From: Cyanophora paradoxa
Taxonomy: Eukaryota > Glaucocystophyceae > Cyanophorales > Cyanophoraceae
Direction: 5' to 3'
DNA: 64,000 bases
NCBI GenBank assembly: GCA_004431415.1
Contig: QPMI01000130.1
Span: 29,930-93,929, forward strand
The notes beneath the pieces were generated by a model, which ran no database searches, was not told the origin of the DNA, and was given only the letters and a program-made list of their open reading frames with translations. Made by a program: the position numbers and the translations under genes. This document shows, one piece after another, positions 44,001 to 55,271 of the stretch (position 1 is the stretch's first letter; each line of letters opens with the position of its first letter).

Positions 44001-46341
44001 CCTCAGCATCTCCATGTACTCCCCCTCCCCGAAGTCCCTCACGCCGAGGGCGCGCAGCGCCTGCGGGCGGGCGCAGCGTGAGCGCGCAGTCGACGCAGGG
44101 CGCGGGGCGGGGCCGGGCCTCGAGAGCGGCGTGGCGGCCCTCCGTGACGACCTGCTTGGCGACCAGCGGGCGGGCGGCCAGCTTGGGCGGCACGCCGTAC
44201 TTCCGAAACAGGTCGTACAGCTGCAATCGTGCTCAAGGATTGCCCAGACAGGGCGGGCGGCTGCTGGGGGCTGGGGCGGACCGCTGGGGGGCCGATGAGG
44301 ACCTGGGCGGGCCTGCGGAAGTGGCCGTCCTCGCAGATGACGCACTGCGCGCCCTTGAGCTCGCGCAGAATGTGCTCCCGCACTGCGCCGGCGTGAGGGG
44401 CGGGCGGTTCCGCGTCCCCGGGAGGGGCCGGCACACCCCCCGCGAACATCGAGGTTGATTGAAGGGGCACGCTGGCGTAGGCGCCGAAGCGGTGCCGCTC
44501 GTCCTGCAGGAGCTGCATGAAGCCGCGGACGAAGACGCCGGGGAGCTCGGAGATGAGCCAGGCGTTCCAGGCGTTGCCGCGCGGCTCGTGGATCGTCTCG
44601 CGGCTCGCAGAGAGGAGCCAGTCAGCGTTGATCGCGAACGGCATACCGCTCGGCACCTGCGCGGCGGGCGTGGGCGCAGGCGGGGGCGGGGCGGGGCGGG
44701 TGTCGGCCCGAGGGGCGCGCACGTCGGTGGGGAGGTACGCGAAGACGCAGCCGGCGAGGGGCACGTCGGGGTCCGCGACAAGCGGGATGGCGATGCGGAA
44801 GGGCCGTCGCGTGACCCCCTCCCGCTGTGGCGCGTCAGCGGCGAAGGAGAGTGCGGCGTGACCCGGCACCTTCGGCTCAGAGATGTGCGCTGGCACGTCC
44901 CGCATCCTGCGGCGGGGCTCGGGCCAGGGCGGCGGAGGGGGGCGGGGCGCCGCACTCGTCGTAAATGAAGACGCGCACGGGGCGGGCGAGGGGCGGGGCG
45001 CTGAGGAGCTCGGCGACGGAGCGGCCGCGGCGGGAGCTGAGGGCCAGCATCCCCGGCGTCGAGCGGTCGACCGAGATGCAGCAGGCCGAGGCACCCTGGA
45101 TGTCCACCACGATGCGCTCCAGCTGCCGGCGCCGTCATGATCAGGGAGGGCCCCGACCGGGGCGCGGCCCGCAAGGCGCGAGCCGGGGCCCGCACCTTCG
45201 TGAGCCCGACGAAGAGGCTCGCGTGCAGCTCCTGCAGGCCCGCCGCCACCGTCACGTACTGCGCCAGCGTCGGTGGTGTTGGCGCAGGAGAACGGAGAAG
45301 GCTGGGCAGGGGCGCGCCTTGCCGCGCTTGAGGGGCAGGAGGATGACGGTCTGGCCGGGGTGCGCCTTTACGACGTCGGGGGCGTCGCCCTCCTTCCACG
45401 TGGGCACCACGTAGCCGAAGCCAAGCTCCGCGTCCGGCTCCTCGTCCAGGAAGAACTGGTACCCGTTCGAGTAGATCTCCGGCGCCCGGCTGACGACGAA
45501 CACGCTCTTGAAGCCCATCCCTGCGACCCGGTCGGACGGTGGGGTGGGGGGCAGCGCAGCGGGCAGCGCTCGGACCCTTCTCGCCGATGAAGCCGTCCTC
45601 CTTGCGGTGCTTCTTGGTCGACTCGCCGACGGTGCAGATCGCCTGGACGTTCTTCTCGTCGAACCCCGTCTCGTTGTTGATGATGGCGACTGTAACCGCG
45701 ATTATGAAACGCAAGGAGAGTCCGGGCGGGTGGTCATGAGTAAGGGGCGAGCGCACGGACACCCTCCGGGCACTTCGCCGGGTCGCGCCACAGCTTGAAG
45801 ATCAGCGAAGGGGTGGAGCCAGGCGGGTAGGAGTTGTCTTCTCCGTTCTGTATCACTTCGTGAACGAAGTGCGCGCTCTGGTTGTGAACAGGCGCGCGTG
45901 AGCGTCGAGGGCCGGCGCTCGATTCCGAGGGGGCGACCGTGCACTCACGCCGGAGTACAGATCCTTGGAGATCGTCGTAAGCATGTTTTGCGTCATCTTC
46001 GCCAAGCGCTCGGACGCGAAGAACTCGGACGCGATGTTCGCAACGACCTGGCGCTTCGCGGCGGCAATGTCGGCCGAGCTCCCTGCATTCGCAGGGCCGG
46101 CGCCTCGCCCCGTTGTCTGCGATCACGAAGCGTTTAGAATGTGCGTGTTTCAAGTAGCGCGGAGGCGCCCGCGCGCCTGCGTTCCCCCGACAACGGCAGT
46201 CTGCGGTCGAGGCGAATGCTCAGTTCGCGCGGAATCGCTGCCGTCGAGAACGCGAATCGCTTCGTCACCGAGTCTACGCACCGCTTCTGGCGTCAGCTGC
46301 GCATCGGGCTGCGGGCTGGCCCGTCTTGCAATTGGCGCCAT
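41077..46341 (-). CDS. large GHKL-ATPase protein, NO VEIN (NOV)/sacsin-like
   Basis: ATG at 46341 (M-A-P-I-A-R-R-A-S-P). The N-terminal third is an HSP90-type ATP-binding domain. The N box is H-F-V-H-E-V-I-Q-N-G-E-D-N-S-Y (about 45830-45875). G1 is I-N-N-E-T-G-F-D-E-K-N-V-Q-A-I-C (about 45635-45690), and G2 is G-F-I-G-E-K-G|M-G-F-K-S-V-F, split by a GTCCGAG...GCAG intron at about 45518-45582. Y-S-N-G-Y-Q-F and G-Y-V-V-P-T-W-K then follow, the order found in plant NOV-like proteins. Family-like blocks continue: N-A-D-W-L-L-S-A-S-R-E-T-I-H-E-P-R-G-N (about 44580-44640), Y-D-L-F-R-K-Y-G-V-P-P-K-L, W-S-Y-T-P-Q-S-R-D-Y, Y-L-S-E-D-P-E-I-D-E-L-L-G-D and V-P-D-Q-G-H-I-E-L-L-F-A-D-Q-L. The frame ends E-D-I-L-S-S, stop near 41077. 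NOV acts in plant patterning and vesicle traffic; the role here is unknown. Confidence 0.82.
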
Positions 46342-46454
46342 ACTTTTTTTGAATGCACTAGCTGGGGTACGCGACCAATTCATGATCAACTGATCACATG
46401 CATGCATATGTACAGCGCCGCGTTCTAACTGAAATCGATATCACAGTCGTGTAA

Positions 46455-46463
46455 TTATATAAA
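46455..46463 (-). promoter_or_regulatory. possible TATA box of the NOV-like gene
   Basis: TTTATATAA on the minus strand, about 115 nt upstream of the ATG at 46341, is the only clean TATA-type element next to a gene start in this window. The distance is plausible for a promoter with a short 5' leader. Confidence 0.35.
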
Positions 46464-46581
46464 GCGCGCGTGTGCCACGGTGCAATGCAGCGCGCAGCTC
46501 CAGCTCGAGCTCAAGCTCGAGCGCTAGCTTCTTCATTGATGAGTCGGTGCGCGTCGATGGGACGGCGTGCACGTGGGCGGG

Positions 46582-47820
46582 CTACGGGTGCGGGGAGAAG
46601 AGGGCGTAGAGGGCGAGGGAGGCGGCGGTGGCGGCGTTGAGCGACTCGACGCCGGCCTCGGGCATCGGCAGCGTCAGCCGCAGCGCGCACCGCTCCGCCG
46701 CCCCCGCCGGCAGGCCCCGCCCCTCGTTCCCCACCAGCAGCACCGGCCCCGCCTTGCCGGCCGAGGCGGCGAGGGCGGCGCGGACGGCGGCGGGGGGCTC
46801 GCCGCCGCGCACCACGAGGGCCACCGTCGGGCGCCCCAGCGCGAAGAGCTCCTCCAGCTCTGCCGCCGGGCCCGGGGCTCAGAGGGGACGAGCAAGGGCT
46901 CGGGGGCGGGGCGGGGTGGGGCGGGGTGGCGGGGCACCGCCGCGGTAGAAGCGGACGCAGGCGAGGGTGCCGGCGGAGGCCTGGGCGCACTTGGGGGAGA
47001 AGGGGTCCGCCACGCCCCCCGCCAGCAGCACGCTCCGCACCGCGAACGCCGCCGCCGTCCGCACCACCGTCCCCACGTTCCCGGGGTCCTGGCCCCGCCC
47101 GTCGGCGCGGCCGGCGAGGGGTGGGCGGGGGAGGAAGGGAGGGGCACCTGGAGGTCGACGAGGGCGATGGCGGGGGCGGCGGGGTCGCTCTCGGTGAAGG
47201 GCGGCGCCGGGGGCGTCTCGAAGAGCGCCAGCACGCCCTGCGGCGTCACCGCCGACGAGAGCTTCCTGCCCCCGCGTCGGACGGCGCCGGCGGGCCGGGG
47301 CCGGCGGGCGGGCGGGCGGGCGGGGCACTTCATGACGGGCTCGGAGACGAGGACGAGGTCGGCCCCGCGGGGCAGCGGCAGCTGCGCCAGCGCCTCCTCC
47401 CCCGGCCCCTCCACCGCGTACACCCGCCGCAGCGGCATCCCCGCCTCCAGCAGGCTCCCCACCGCCCGCACCCTGCCCCGCCGCCCCGCCCTCAGCCGCC
47501 AGCCCGCCCGCCCCGCGCGCCGCGGACGAGAGAGGCGCACCCCTCCACCGCAAACGCTCCCTGCGCCTTCCGCTCTGCGGGCCGCGGCGCGGTCAGGGCC
47601 ACCGCGCGGTCGCGCCGGCGCCTGCCTGCGGGCCTTTTGCGCTGCCGAGCTTCGCGACCTGCACGATCTCCTCGTTCCGAACCGACGTGATCACGCGCGG
47701 GCTTGCCGCCCTCCCCGAGAAGGAGCGCTCGGGCTCAGACCGCCCCGGGCCGCCGAAGGTTGCATCGCGCCTTGCGCCAGCTCGCGGCCTCGGCCTCTCC
47801 TCGGCGCTAGCTGCCACGTG
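46582..47820 (-). CDS. TrmH/SpoU-family rRNA 2'-O-methyltransferase, MRM3-like
   Basis: SAM-dependent ribose methyltransferase of the knotted SPOUT fold, probably acting on organellar rRNA. Exons in order: V-I-T-S-V-R-N-E-E-I-V-Q-V-A-K-L-G-S-A-K (about 47640-47700), A-Q-G-A-F-A-V-E-G (the substrate-binding domain start, about 47550), L-L-E-A-G-M-P-L-R-R-V-Y-A-V-E, and V-T-P-Q-G-V-L-A-L-F-E-T-P. The three SpoU motifs follow: D-P-G-N-V-G-T-V-V-R-T-A (about 47050-47085), L-L-V-G-N-E-G-R-G-L (about 46715-46745) and L-T-L-P-M-P-E-A-G-V-E-S-L-N-A-A (about 46650-46680). The stop is at 46584-46582. The N-terminal exon is Arg-rich, as organelle leaders often are, but no ATG could be fixed; the start is approximate. 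Confidence 0.87.
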
Positions 47821-48325
47821 CCTCCAACGCGCTGGATGCGATGCGCGCGTCCGCGGCCCCTCGATCGGCTGCCAGGCTTTCGAGGGCGGCTGCGGAAGCG
47901 ATCAGCGGCGGACCTCAGCGATCGGCGGGGCGGTCGCACCCGCAGCCAGCTGATCCATCCCAGCGATACAGGCCGCGCGGAGAAGGGGGCCGCGAAGCTG
48001 GGGCGCATTCCTCGTTTTCGCTGAGTGGGGAGGGTATAGGAATTTGCAGCGCAGTGCCGCAGTCCACGCGACGGTCCAGAACTAGACGCCAAGCCGCAGC
48101 TGCCTCACGTCGCTAGAAAGTTGCTCTCTGCTCTAGAAAGTCAGCCCGGTGCTTGTTCCCACAGCGGGGCGGAGCTTGCGGAACTCTTTCGGTTCGCGTC
48201 GGTAAGGGTTGGTGGGGCGCACGCGGGAGGGACTGCGCATGCGGCCTGGTAGTCGATCCTTCCATTCCTTGTAGTTTCCTGGAGTCAGCTAAGCTACATG
48301 AGCGGCTGAGCTCAGTAACGCCCCA
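47821..48325. other. divergent intergenic region
   Basis: About 500 bp between the rRNA methyltransferase (-) and the phosphodiesterase (+). No element assigned with confidence. Confidence 0.4.
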
Positions 48326-51300
48326 ATGCCTGCGAAAGGTCCGGCCCGCCCCTGTGCGCGCGGCGCATCGCCTTATCTCGTCGCAGGCATATCGGCGCTG
48401 GCAGAAGAACCGGACGAGAAGCGCCGCAGCAGCAGGCTCTCCAGCCGGGCGAAGGCGCGCCCCGGGAGCGATGCAGACGACGACGAGGAGGAAGCGGCCT
48501 CGGCGCAGTCGGCGCGCAGCGGGATCAGCCGGCTCAACCGATCCTTCCGTAACCGGAGCTTCAGGAACAACGGGAGCATGCGGCGGCAGAGGCTCGTCGG
48601 CCTCGGGGAGCTCGCGCTGGGCCGCGACAGCCCCGCCAACACGGAGCGCGCCGCCGCCGCCGCCGCCGCCGCCCCGCACGCGCAACGCATCCCCAGCCTG
48701 ACCGGCGGGAGCCCCGAGCCGGGCGGCCTGGGCGCGCTGGGCGGCACCCCGGGGGCGCCGCAGGGCGCGCGCACCTCGACGAACGCCAACAACCGGCGCG
48801 GCTCGGTCGCGGCGGCGCTCGCGGGGTGGCGCTGCTCGCGCCGGGCCCGGCGCGAGCGCGGGTGGCGCCGGCGGAAGGGACGCCGGCGGGGACGGAGGCG
48901 GACACGGACGACCTGGAGGGCGGGGCGGGGGCGGGGCGGGCCCGGGGAGAAGGCCCCGATGAGCTCGCGCCTGGGCGGCCTGCTCGCCTCCTTCTCGGAC
49001 CCCGCGCTCGAGCGGCGCTTCCGCAGCTGGTGCGCCGCGCGGCACCGGCGGCGGGCGGCGCTCTTCGTCGCATCGGCCCTCGCCACCGCCCTCCTCGCCC
49101 TCGTCCTCTGCTCCGCCCTCGCCGGCCGCGCCCTCGCCGGCCCATGCTCCCCTACGGCCTCGCCCTCGTCGCAGTGCGCCCCCGGCCCCGCCGCCCCGCC
49201 CCGCGCGCCCCGCCGCCCTCACGCGGGACCGCCGCGCAGTTCCTGGCGGTCTTCACGGCGGCGTACGGGGCGGCGCTGCTGGCGCCCCGGCTGCGCTGGC
49301 TGCGGGCGCGGTGGCAGGCGCTGGGACGGGGCTGCTGGTGGGCGTGCTGGCGTGGCTCGCGGCGGGCCTCCCCTACACCCTCGACCCGCTCCTCTACGCC
49401 GCCCTCGCCGTCCTCCTCCCCCAGGCCGGCGCCGCGCTGCTCGGCCTCCGCGCCGCCACCGCCCTCGGCCTCGCGGCGGCGGCGTGCGCGGCGCTGGTGG
49501 TCGAGGCGGCGGCGATCCCGCGCCTGCGGGAGATGCCCCAGTCCTGGAGGCCGTCTTCGTCCTCTTCGCCGCCTGCTTCTTTGCCGGCCAGGCCGCCGCT
49601 GGGCCGAGGGCGGCCAGCGCCGCGAGTTCGGGCGCGGGGCGCGCCTGCGGGAGCGGGTGGCGGCGGCGCGGGCGGAGCTGCAGTCGCTGCGGGCGCTGCA
49701 GCGGGAGGCGGAGCGGGGGGCGGGGGCGGAGGCGGGGAGGCGGGGCCGGCGACGGGGACGGAGCCTCCCTCGCCGGGCTCCCGCAAGCCCTCCAACGTCG
49801 TCGTCACCCCTATGGAGGCCCGCCCCCGCCCCGCCCCGCCCCGCCCCGCACCCCTCTAGCCTCCCAGCGCCGCGCCGGCACCCCGGCCGCCCCGCTCGCC
49901 GCAGCTAGCGCGCCGCTCGGGTGGCGCCGGGGGCGGGCCGGGAGCGGGGAGGAGCGGGGGGTGAGGCGGGGCGGGGGCGCAGGTGGTGATGCGGCGGATC
50001 AACGACATGCGGGAGGAGGCGCTGGCGGAGGGGGCGGACGCGGTGGCCGACGGCCTCGAGGCGATCGCGGAGCTCATCGCGGGCACCGGCTCGAACCTCT
50101 TCGCGCCGAGCGTCCTCGCCGTCGCCGACGGGGCCCCGCGCCCCTCGTCCAGGACGACCACATCACCCGCTGGCTCCAGTCCGAGGCCCGCCCCCGCCCC
50201 GCCACCGGCCCCGCCACCGGCCCGCCCCGCCCGCCCCCGCCCCGCTGACCCCGCGCCCAGCTGGCCGCCCCCGCGCCGGCCCCCGAGCGCCTCTCGCGGG
50301 CGCCGCTGCCGCCGCTGCAGAGCCTGGCGCACCCGCGGAGCCCCGGGGGGCGCAGAGCGGGCCGGGGCGGTGGACGGGGCGCAGGCGGGGCCGCCGGCGG
50401 TGCAGGCGGCGCCGCTGGGCGCGTCGCTCTCGGGGGCGCCGGAGCTGCAGCGGCTGCTGGCGGGGGCCTTCCGCTGGGACTTCGACACGATGGCGCTGGA
50501 CGCGGCGGCCGGCGGGCACGGCCTGCGCGTGCTCGCCTCGCACGCGCTGCGCGAGACGGGCCTCGCCCAGCGCCTCGGCCTCCCCGCCGCGCCCCTCGAG
50601 CGCTTCCTCGAGTACGTCGAGCTCGACTACCAGGCCCGCCCCGCCCCGCCCCGCCCCGCTCCGCCGCCTGACGGCCTCGCCCGCGGGGGCGCGCAGCCGA
50701 ACAGCTACCACAACGCGACGCACGCGTGCGACGTGCTGCAGGCGGCGCTCGCCTTCCTCGCCGTCTCCGACGAGCTCCGCGCCGCACTCTCCGACCGCGA
50801 CCTCCTCGGCCCGCCCCCGCCCCGCCCCCGCCCCCGCCCCGCCACGCCTGACGGGCGGGGCAGCGGCGATCGTGGCGGCGGTGACGCACGACATGGGGCA
50901 CGAGGGCCGCAACAACAACTTTGAGATCGCCACCGCCTCGGAGCGCGCCCTCGTCTACAACGACCGCTCCGTCCTCGGTCCGCCCCGCCCCGCCCCGCCC
51001 CGCCCCGCCCCGCCCCGCCCCGCCTCATGCTGGGCGGGGGCCAGAGAACTACCACGCGTCGCGGTGCTTCCAGCTGCTGCGCCTCCCCGAGTGCGACTTC
51101 ACCGCCGCGCTCCCCGCGGGGGAGCGGCGGGCCCTCCGCCGCGCCGTCGTCGGCGCCGTCCTCGCCACCGACGTGCGCCGCCCCACCGCGAGGTCACCCT
51201 CGCAGGCGGCTCACGGGTGCGACGGGTGCGCTCAGATCTCGCACCACTTCGACAACCTGGGGGCCTTCCGCGCGCGCTCCGTGCTCCCCGAGTTCGGCGC

Positions 51301-52549
51301 CTCCGACGACGACCGCCAGATCCTCGTCCGCCCCCGCCGCCCCCGCCCCGCCCCGCCCCCCCGCCCTCACCCCGCCCCCGCCCCCCCGCAGCTCAACATG
51401 CTCCTCAAGTGCGCCGACCTCGGCAACGCAGGTGCCGCCGCCCCTGCGCGCCGGGGCCCCGCCGGGCGGGCCGGGGCGTGACGGGTGGGGGCCTGCAGCG
51501 CGGCCGCTGCGGACGTACATGGCGTGGGCCGGCTGGGTCATGGACGAGTTCTGGGAGCAGGGTGCGCCGCCCCCGCCCTCCCCCCGCGCCGGGCGGGGCG
51601 GGGGCGTGAGCGGGGCGGGGCAGGGGACGAGGAGCGGCGGCGCGGGCTGCCGCTGAGCCCCTGGATGGACCGCGAGAAGCCCGAGGTCGGCAAGTGCCAG
51701 AGGTGCCGCCCGCGCCCCGCCCGCCCCGCCCCCTCGCCCCGCGCGCCGCTGAGGCGGGCCCCGCAGCGGCTTCATCGACTTCCTCGTGGAGCCCCTCTAC
51801 AGGTCGGTCCTCTTAGCTCCGCCCCGCCCCGCGCGGCGGCGAGCGGGGCGCAGCTCCTGGGCCGCCTGCTTCCCTGCTTTCCAGCCGCACCTCGCCCTCG
51901 TCCGCGCCAACCGCGCCCACTGGCGCAAGGCCCGCGCCCCGCCCCCGCCCCCGCCGGCCCGCCGCCCCGCCGAGCGCCGGCGCAGGTGGAGGAGGGCGAG
52001 CTCGCGCCGGCGGGGCCCGCCCCGAGGCCCGCTCGCCGCCCGCCGCGCCGGCAGCGGCGGGGGCGGAGTCGGTGCGGGGGCGTCGGGGCCGACGGGGACG
52101 CGGGGCCCGCGGCGGGCGTCGGTGCTGCCGGCGCTGCTGCTGCAGGGCGGCGTCCGCCCCGCCGCCCCGCCCTCCCTCGAGGACCTCTCCGCGCCCCGCA
52201 GCCGCCCCCCGCCGAGGCCGCACGCCGCGGCGCCCCGCCCCCGCCCCCGCGTGGGGCAGCGACCCGGCGCCCCGCCCTTCCATCTCCCGCTCCGCCTCCT
52301 CCCGCCTGCCGCCCCTCCTCGCCACCGACCCCCCGCTCCTCGCCCCGCCCCCGCCCCCGCCCCGCCCCCGCCCCCGCCCCGCCCCGCCCCGCCCCCGCCC
52401 CCGCCCCCGCCTCCGCCTCCGGCGCCCCGCCGGCGCTCGAGAGCGTTAGCCCCCTCTCGCCCCCTGGGCCCCTCGGGACGGAGTCCGAGCCCCCCGCTGC
52501 GGCGGACTCCGCAGCTGCGAGGGGGGGATTCGAGCGCGATGGCGAGTAG
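48326..52549 (+). CDS. cyclic-nucleotide phosphodiesterase, class I, membrane-anchored
   Basis: Hydrolyses cAMP and/or cGMP. ATG at 48326 (M-P-A-K-G-P-A-R). A Ser/Arg-rich cytosolic start has S-R-L-N-R-S-F-R-N-R-S-F-R. It is followed by A-L-F-V-A-S-A-L-A-T-A-L-L-A-L-V-L and several more hydrophobic exons (49060-49520), suggesting about five to six membrane passes. A coiled coil (R-A-E-L-Q-S-L-R-A-L-Q-R-E, about 49670-49710) comes next. The catalytic domain follows: S-Y-H-N-A-T-H-A-C-D-V-L-Q (50700-50740), T-H-D-M-G-H-E-G-R-N-N-N-F (50884-50921, the HD metal pair), L-L-K-C-A-D-L-G-N (51402-51428, the metal-binding Asp) and G-F-I-D-F-L-V-E-P-L-Y (51769-51801). The C-terminus is Pro/Ala-rich, stop at 52547-52549. 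GC-AG introns at 49819-49982 and 50634-50696. Which nucleotide is cut cannot be told. Confidence 0.9.
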
Positions 52550-53174
52550 GCCTCGCGTGCATCTCCGCCATCGTCCCAACCTCAGCGCCTGGGCTTCCGA
52601 CGCGGCGACGCGGCTCCCGGTTTCGAGTTCAACGGTTCTGGGTCCGGAGCTCGGCGGCTTTGAATTCGATAGGCTTCGAATTCCCGGCCCGGAGAACTAG
52701 TCCTGTATACGAAGTTGATCATGAGACTTCAATGTCCGTTCATCAAGCTGAAGTGTTACTTGGGATTGTCACGATCAAAATCGCCGCGCCGCGCGCACAT
52801 GCGCACGCACTTCCGGATCCGAAGTTCTAAGTTTTCAACTTTAAATTTGGCAACCTTTAAATTCAAGTTTTCACCCGATCGCGAACGGACCATGGCCATC
52901 ATGATGACGTAGCACTGACGTAAGAGCCATCACGTGCCCCTGGCCTAGCAGAGGCTAGCACAACTCTATCCTCCAACTTCGAATTCAACTTGTCGCCGCG
53001 TTTTTTTGCAACCGACAAGGCTTGTCCAATGGCATTTCATCCGGCCCGGGATCTCAGGCTTTCTCAGCCTCGCGAGTCGCGACCGTCGGACTCGCGAGCC
53101 TCGAGCTCTGTGTAGGAAGACAAAAAAAGGCCTGGGGCCGGGGCCCGGTGGCACCGCCGGCGCGGTACGTATAC
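52550..53174. other. intergenic
   Basis: 625 bp with GAATTCGAA/TTCGAATTC words near 52650-52685 and a GACCGTCGGAC copy at 53081. No exon recognised. Confidence 0.5.
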
Positions 53175-53450
53175 GTACCGTGTAACACATAAATACTGGA
53201 CTCACTTAGTTAACAGAGTCCCAAATTAACAGACCGAGATTTTGACATAGTCTGTTCATTTGGGACTCTGCTAATTCGCTGCAGTCAGTCGTCCCATACA
53301 ATCTACCCCCCAACATTACCACCCCAAACAAGCCCAAATTGTTTAGTCTCTTAATTTGGGACTCTGTTATTTCGCCTAAGGGAGGACCAGATTTTATAAC
53401 CTGTTCACGGTTAATTAACGGGCTGTTAATTTAGTGTTACACGGTATACC
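53175..53450. mobile_element. MITE-like element, CCCCATACA family (copy 3)
   Basis: The left end TACCGTGTAACACATAAAT and the reverse complement of the right end, TACCGTGTAACACTAAAT, form terminal inverted repeats. The interior has the core CCCATACAATCTACCCCCCAACATTACCACCCC and two copies of TTTGGGACTCTG, one in each orientation. About 275 bp, no coding capacity. It shares termini with copy 1 and the core with copies 1 and 2. Confidence 0.65.
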
Positions 53451-54067
53451 CGGTACGGCGGTGCGGCGGGCGGACGGTGCGGGCCCGGGCGCCGGCCGTG
53501 CGGCGGCCCCGGCCGCGGTGCCTGACTCAGTGATTTCGATGAATTTTCAGTCAATTTGTCAACGCCAAGCCGCATGCGGCCGCATGCAAGCTGTACTACG
53601 GTAGCTTGTAGCTTTGGAATTCTCGGCTTTGAGCCTTACGTGAATGGGTACACAGTACGTCTAGCTACATGCATATGCATGCAAATGCACATGTACACTA
53701 CTACGTATACTAGTCTACTACTAGAGAGACTATAGCTACTAGCTAGTACTAGTGACACCACGACGTGACCACGTCGATCGCACTATACTATAGCTAGCTA
53801 TAGCAGCCCTAGCTATAGCAGCCAAGCCAAGCTCGAGCTCCAGCGCAGCTCGAGCTCGAGCTCAGCGGCTTGTCTGGAGCTCCAAGCCGATCGCAAGCTT
53901 TGAATTTTTTTTAAGTTTGACATGCAGACATATGCATGATACTATGATACAGCTACTAGTACTAGCTAATAGCCCGGTACAGACCGTATACGTATACAGT
54001 ATGCCGCAGCATTGCCGCTTCGGGACGACCGAAACGGTACCGGTACTACGGCCCGGCGGTACTGTAG
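53451..54067. other. intergenic, palindrome-rich
   Basis: Dense in CTAGCTATAGC, TGCATATGCATGCA and CGTATACGTATAC words; GTACTACGGTA at 53593. Nothing coding. Confidence 0.5.
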
Positions 54068-54285
54068 ATCCACAAAGTTAGGCGTCGCTTTTCATAGACG
54101 TCCGATCGACGTTTGCCCACCCGTCGTGATAGACGTTCACAAAGATAGACGAGCTGCGCGTCGCTCCATACAAGCGTTACTATGGCGTACCCCCTTCAGG
54201 GACAGTTAAGACGGGGATTAACTTAAACGAATGGGTGAACTCGTCTATCCGCGCCTAACTTTGTCGACGCACTTTGTGGATAAAC
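54068..54285. mobile_element. MITE-like element, ATCCACAAAG family
   Basis: The left end ATCCACAAAGTTAGGCGTCGC and the reverse complement of the right end, ATCCACAAAGTGCGTCGACAAAGTTAGGCGC, share ATCCACAAAG and CAAAGTTAGGCG. Inner TAGACG words occur in opposite orientation as well. About 218 bp, no frame. Termini differ from the CCCCATACA family, so it is a separate family. Confidence 0.6.
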
Positions 54286-55271
54286 AGTGGATTCACATGC
54301 AGTAGCACGAAATTGAAAAGCTCGCAAGCTTGTCTGATCAGTGAATTCGAACGTTCCGGACCTCCGGTCCGTCGCCCGAAATTACTAAAAGTTAGTGGAC
54401 TCCGGGAGCCCGAAATTATCATAGTATAACTAACTTAGTAAGAATCTGCATGCTTACCGTAGTACATTTTTAAAAGCACAACCGAATTCGAATTTCGAAG
54501 TGTCACAGTGACTGTGACAGTGTTAAACGTAACCTTAAAACGTTAACGTTAACGTTAACGTTTCTTTATAATTAATTACTCTCTAACTTAGTAGAGTCTA
54601 CCGGGTAGCCTAGTCGATCTATGGCGGTTACAGTTTTTAACTGACGCATTTAAATTTTGCACTGGCATGCCTCAAAATGCATGGATGGGATGACGGCAGG
54701 TGGCTCTCGAACTTACTTCCTCCACGGACGCTCCGTCATGGGCTCGACTCGAGCTCGCGGCTAGCTTCGAGGCTTGTGCTTCCCCTGGCTTGCTACCGCC
54801 GCTACCGCGGTAGCTGCGCGCGTCGCGCGCTGCAGCTGCGCATGCAGATCTAGAAGGGAGCAGCTAGGAGGGAGCTTCGCAGCTGTCGGAGCCTGCAGCA
54901 GTAGCATCCCATCCGCATGCGCAGCTGCTGAACGCGTGGATGTGCACGTGCTAGCGCTTCTTTACTGCACCGGCCTGCAGCTGGAGCTGTTTCCCCGTTG
55001 TCACCGACGTCGCCAAAGCTCCATCCGACGGGCTTGTGCCGCTGTGAATCCTACAAACCACACGACACAAGCGCGGCGACAGTCGTCTCCATCAGTCGTG
55101 CACGCGTCGCAAGCACGCAGAGCGCAAGGCGGTGCCGCTGGCCCGGAGGTCGTCGGCGGGCGTTACGTGCGTCGTCGGAGGACCTGCGATGTGCGCGCGC
55201 TGCACAGCTGGATCGAGAATCGCCCGCTGACCTGCGTGACCCAAACAGAGCTCGAAGCAAGGTCGGAGAAG
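54286..55271. other. intergenic, may hold 5' exon of the next gene
   Basis: Includes GTCACAGTGACTGTGACAG and (GTTAAC)n palindromic blocks (54501-54560). From about 54770 GC content rises and frames become open, but no start that splices convincingly to the CCCH gene could be fixed. Confidence 0.4.
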
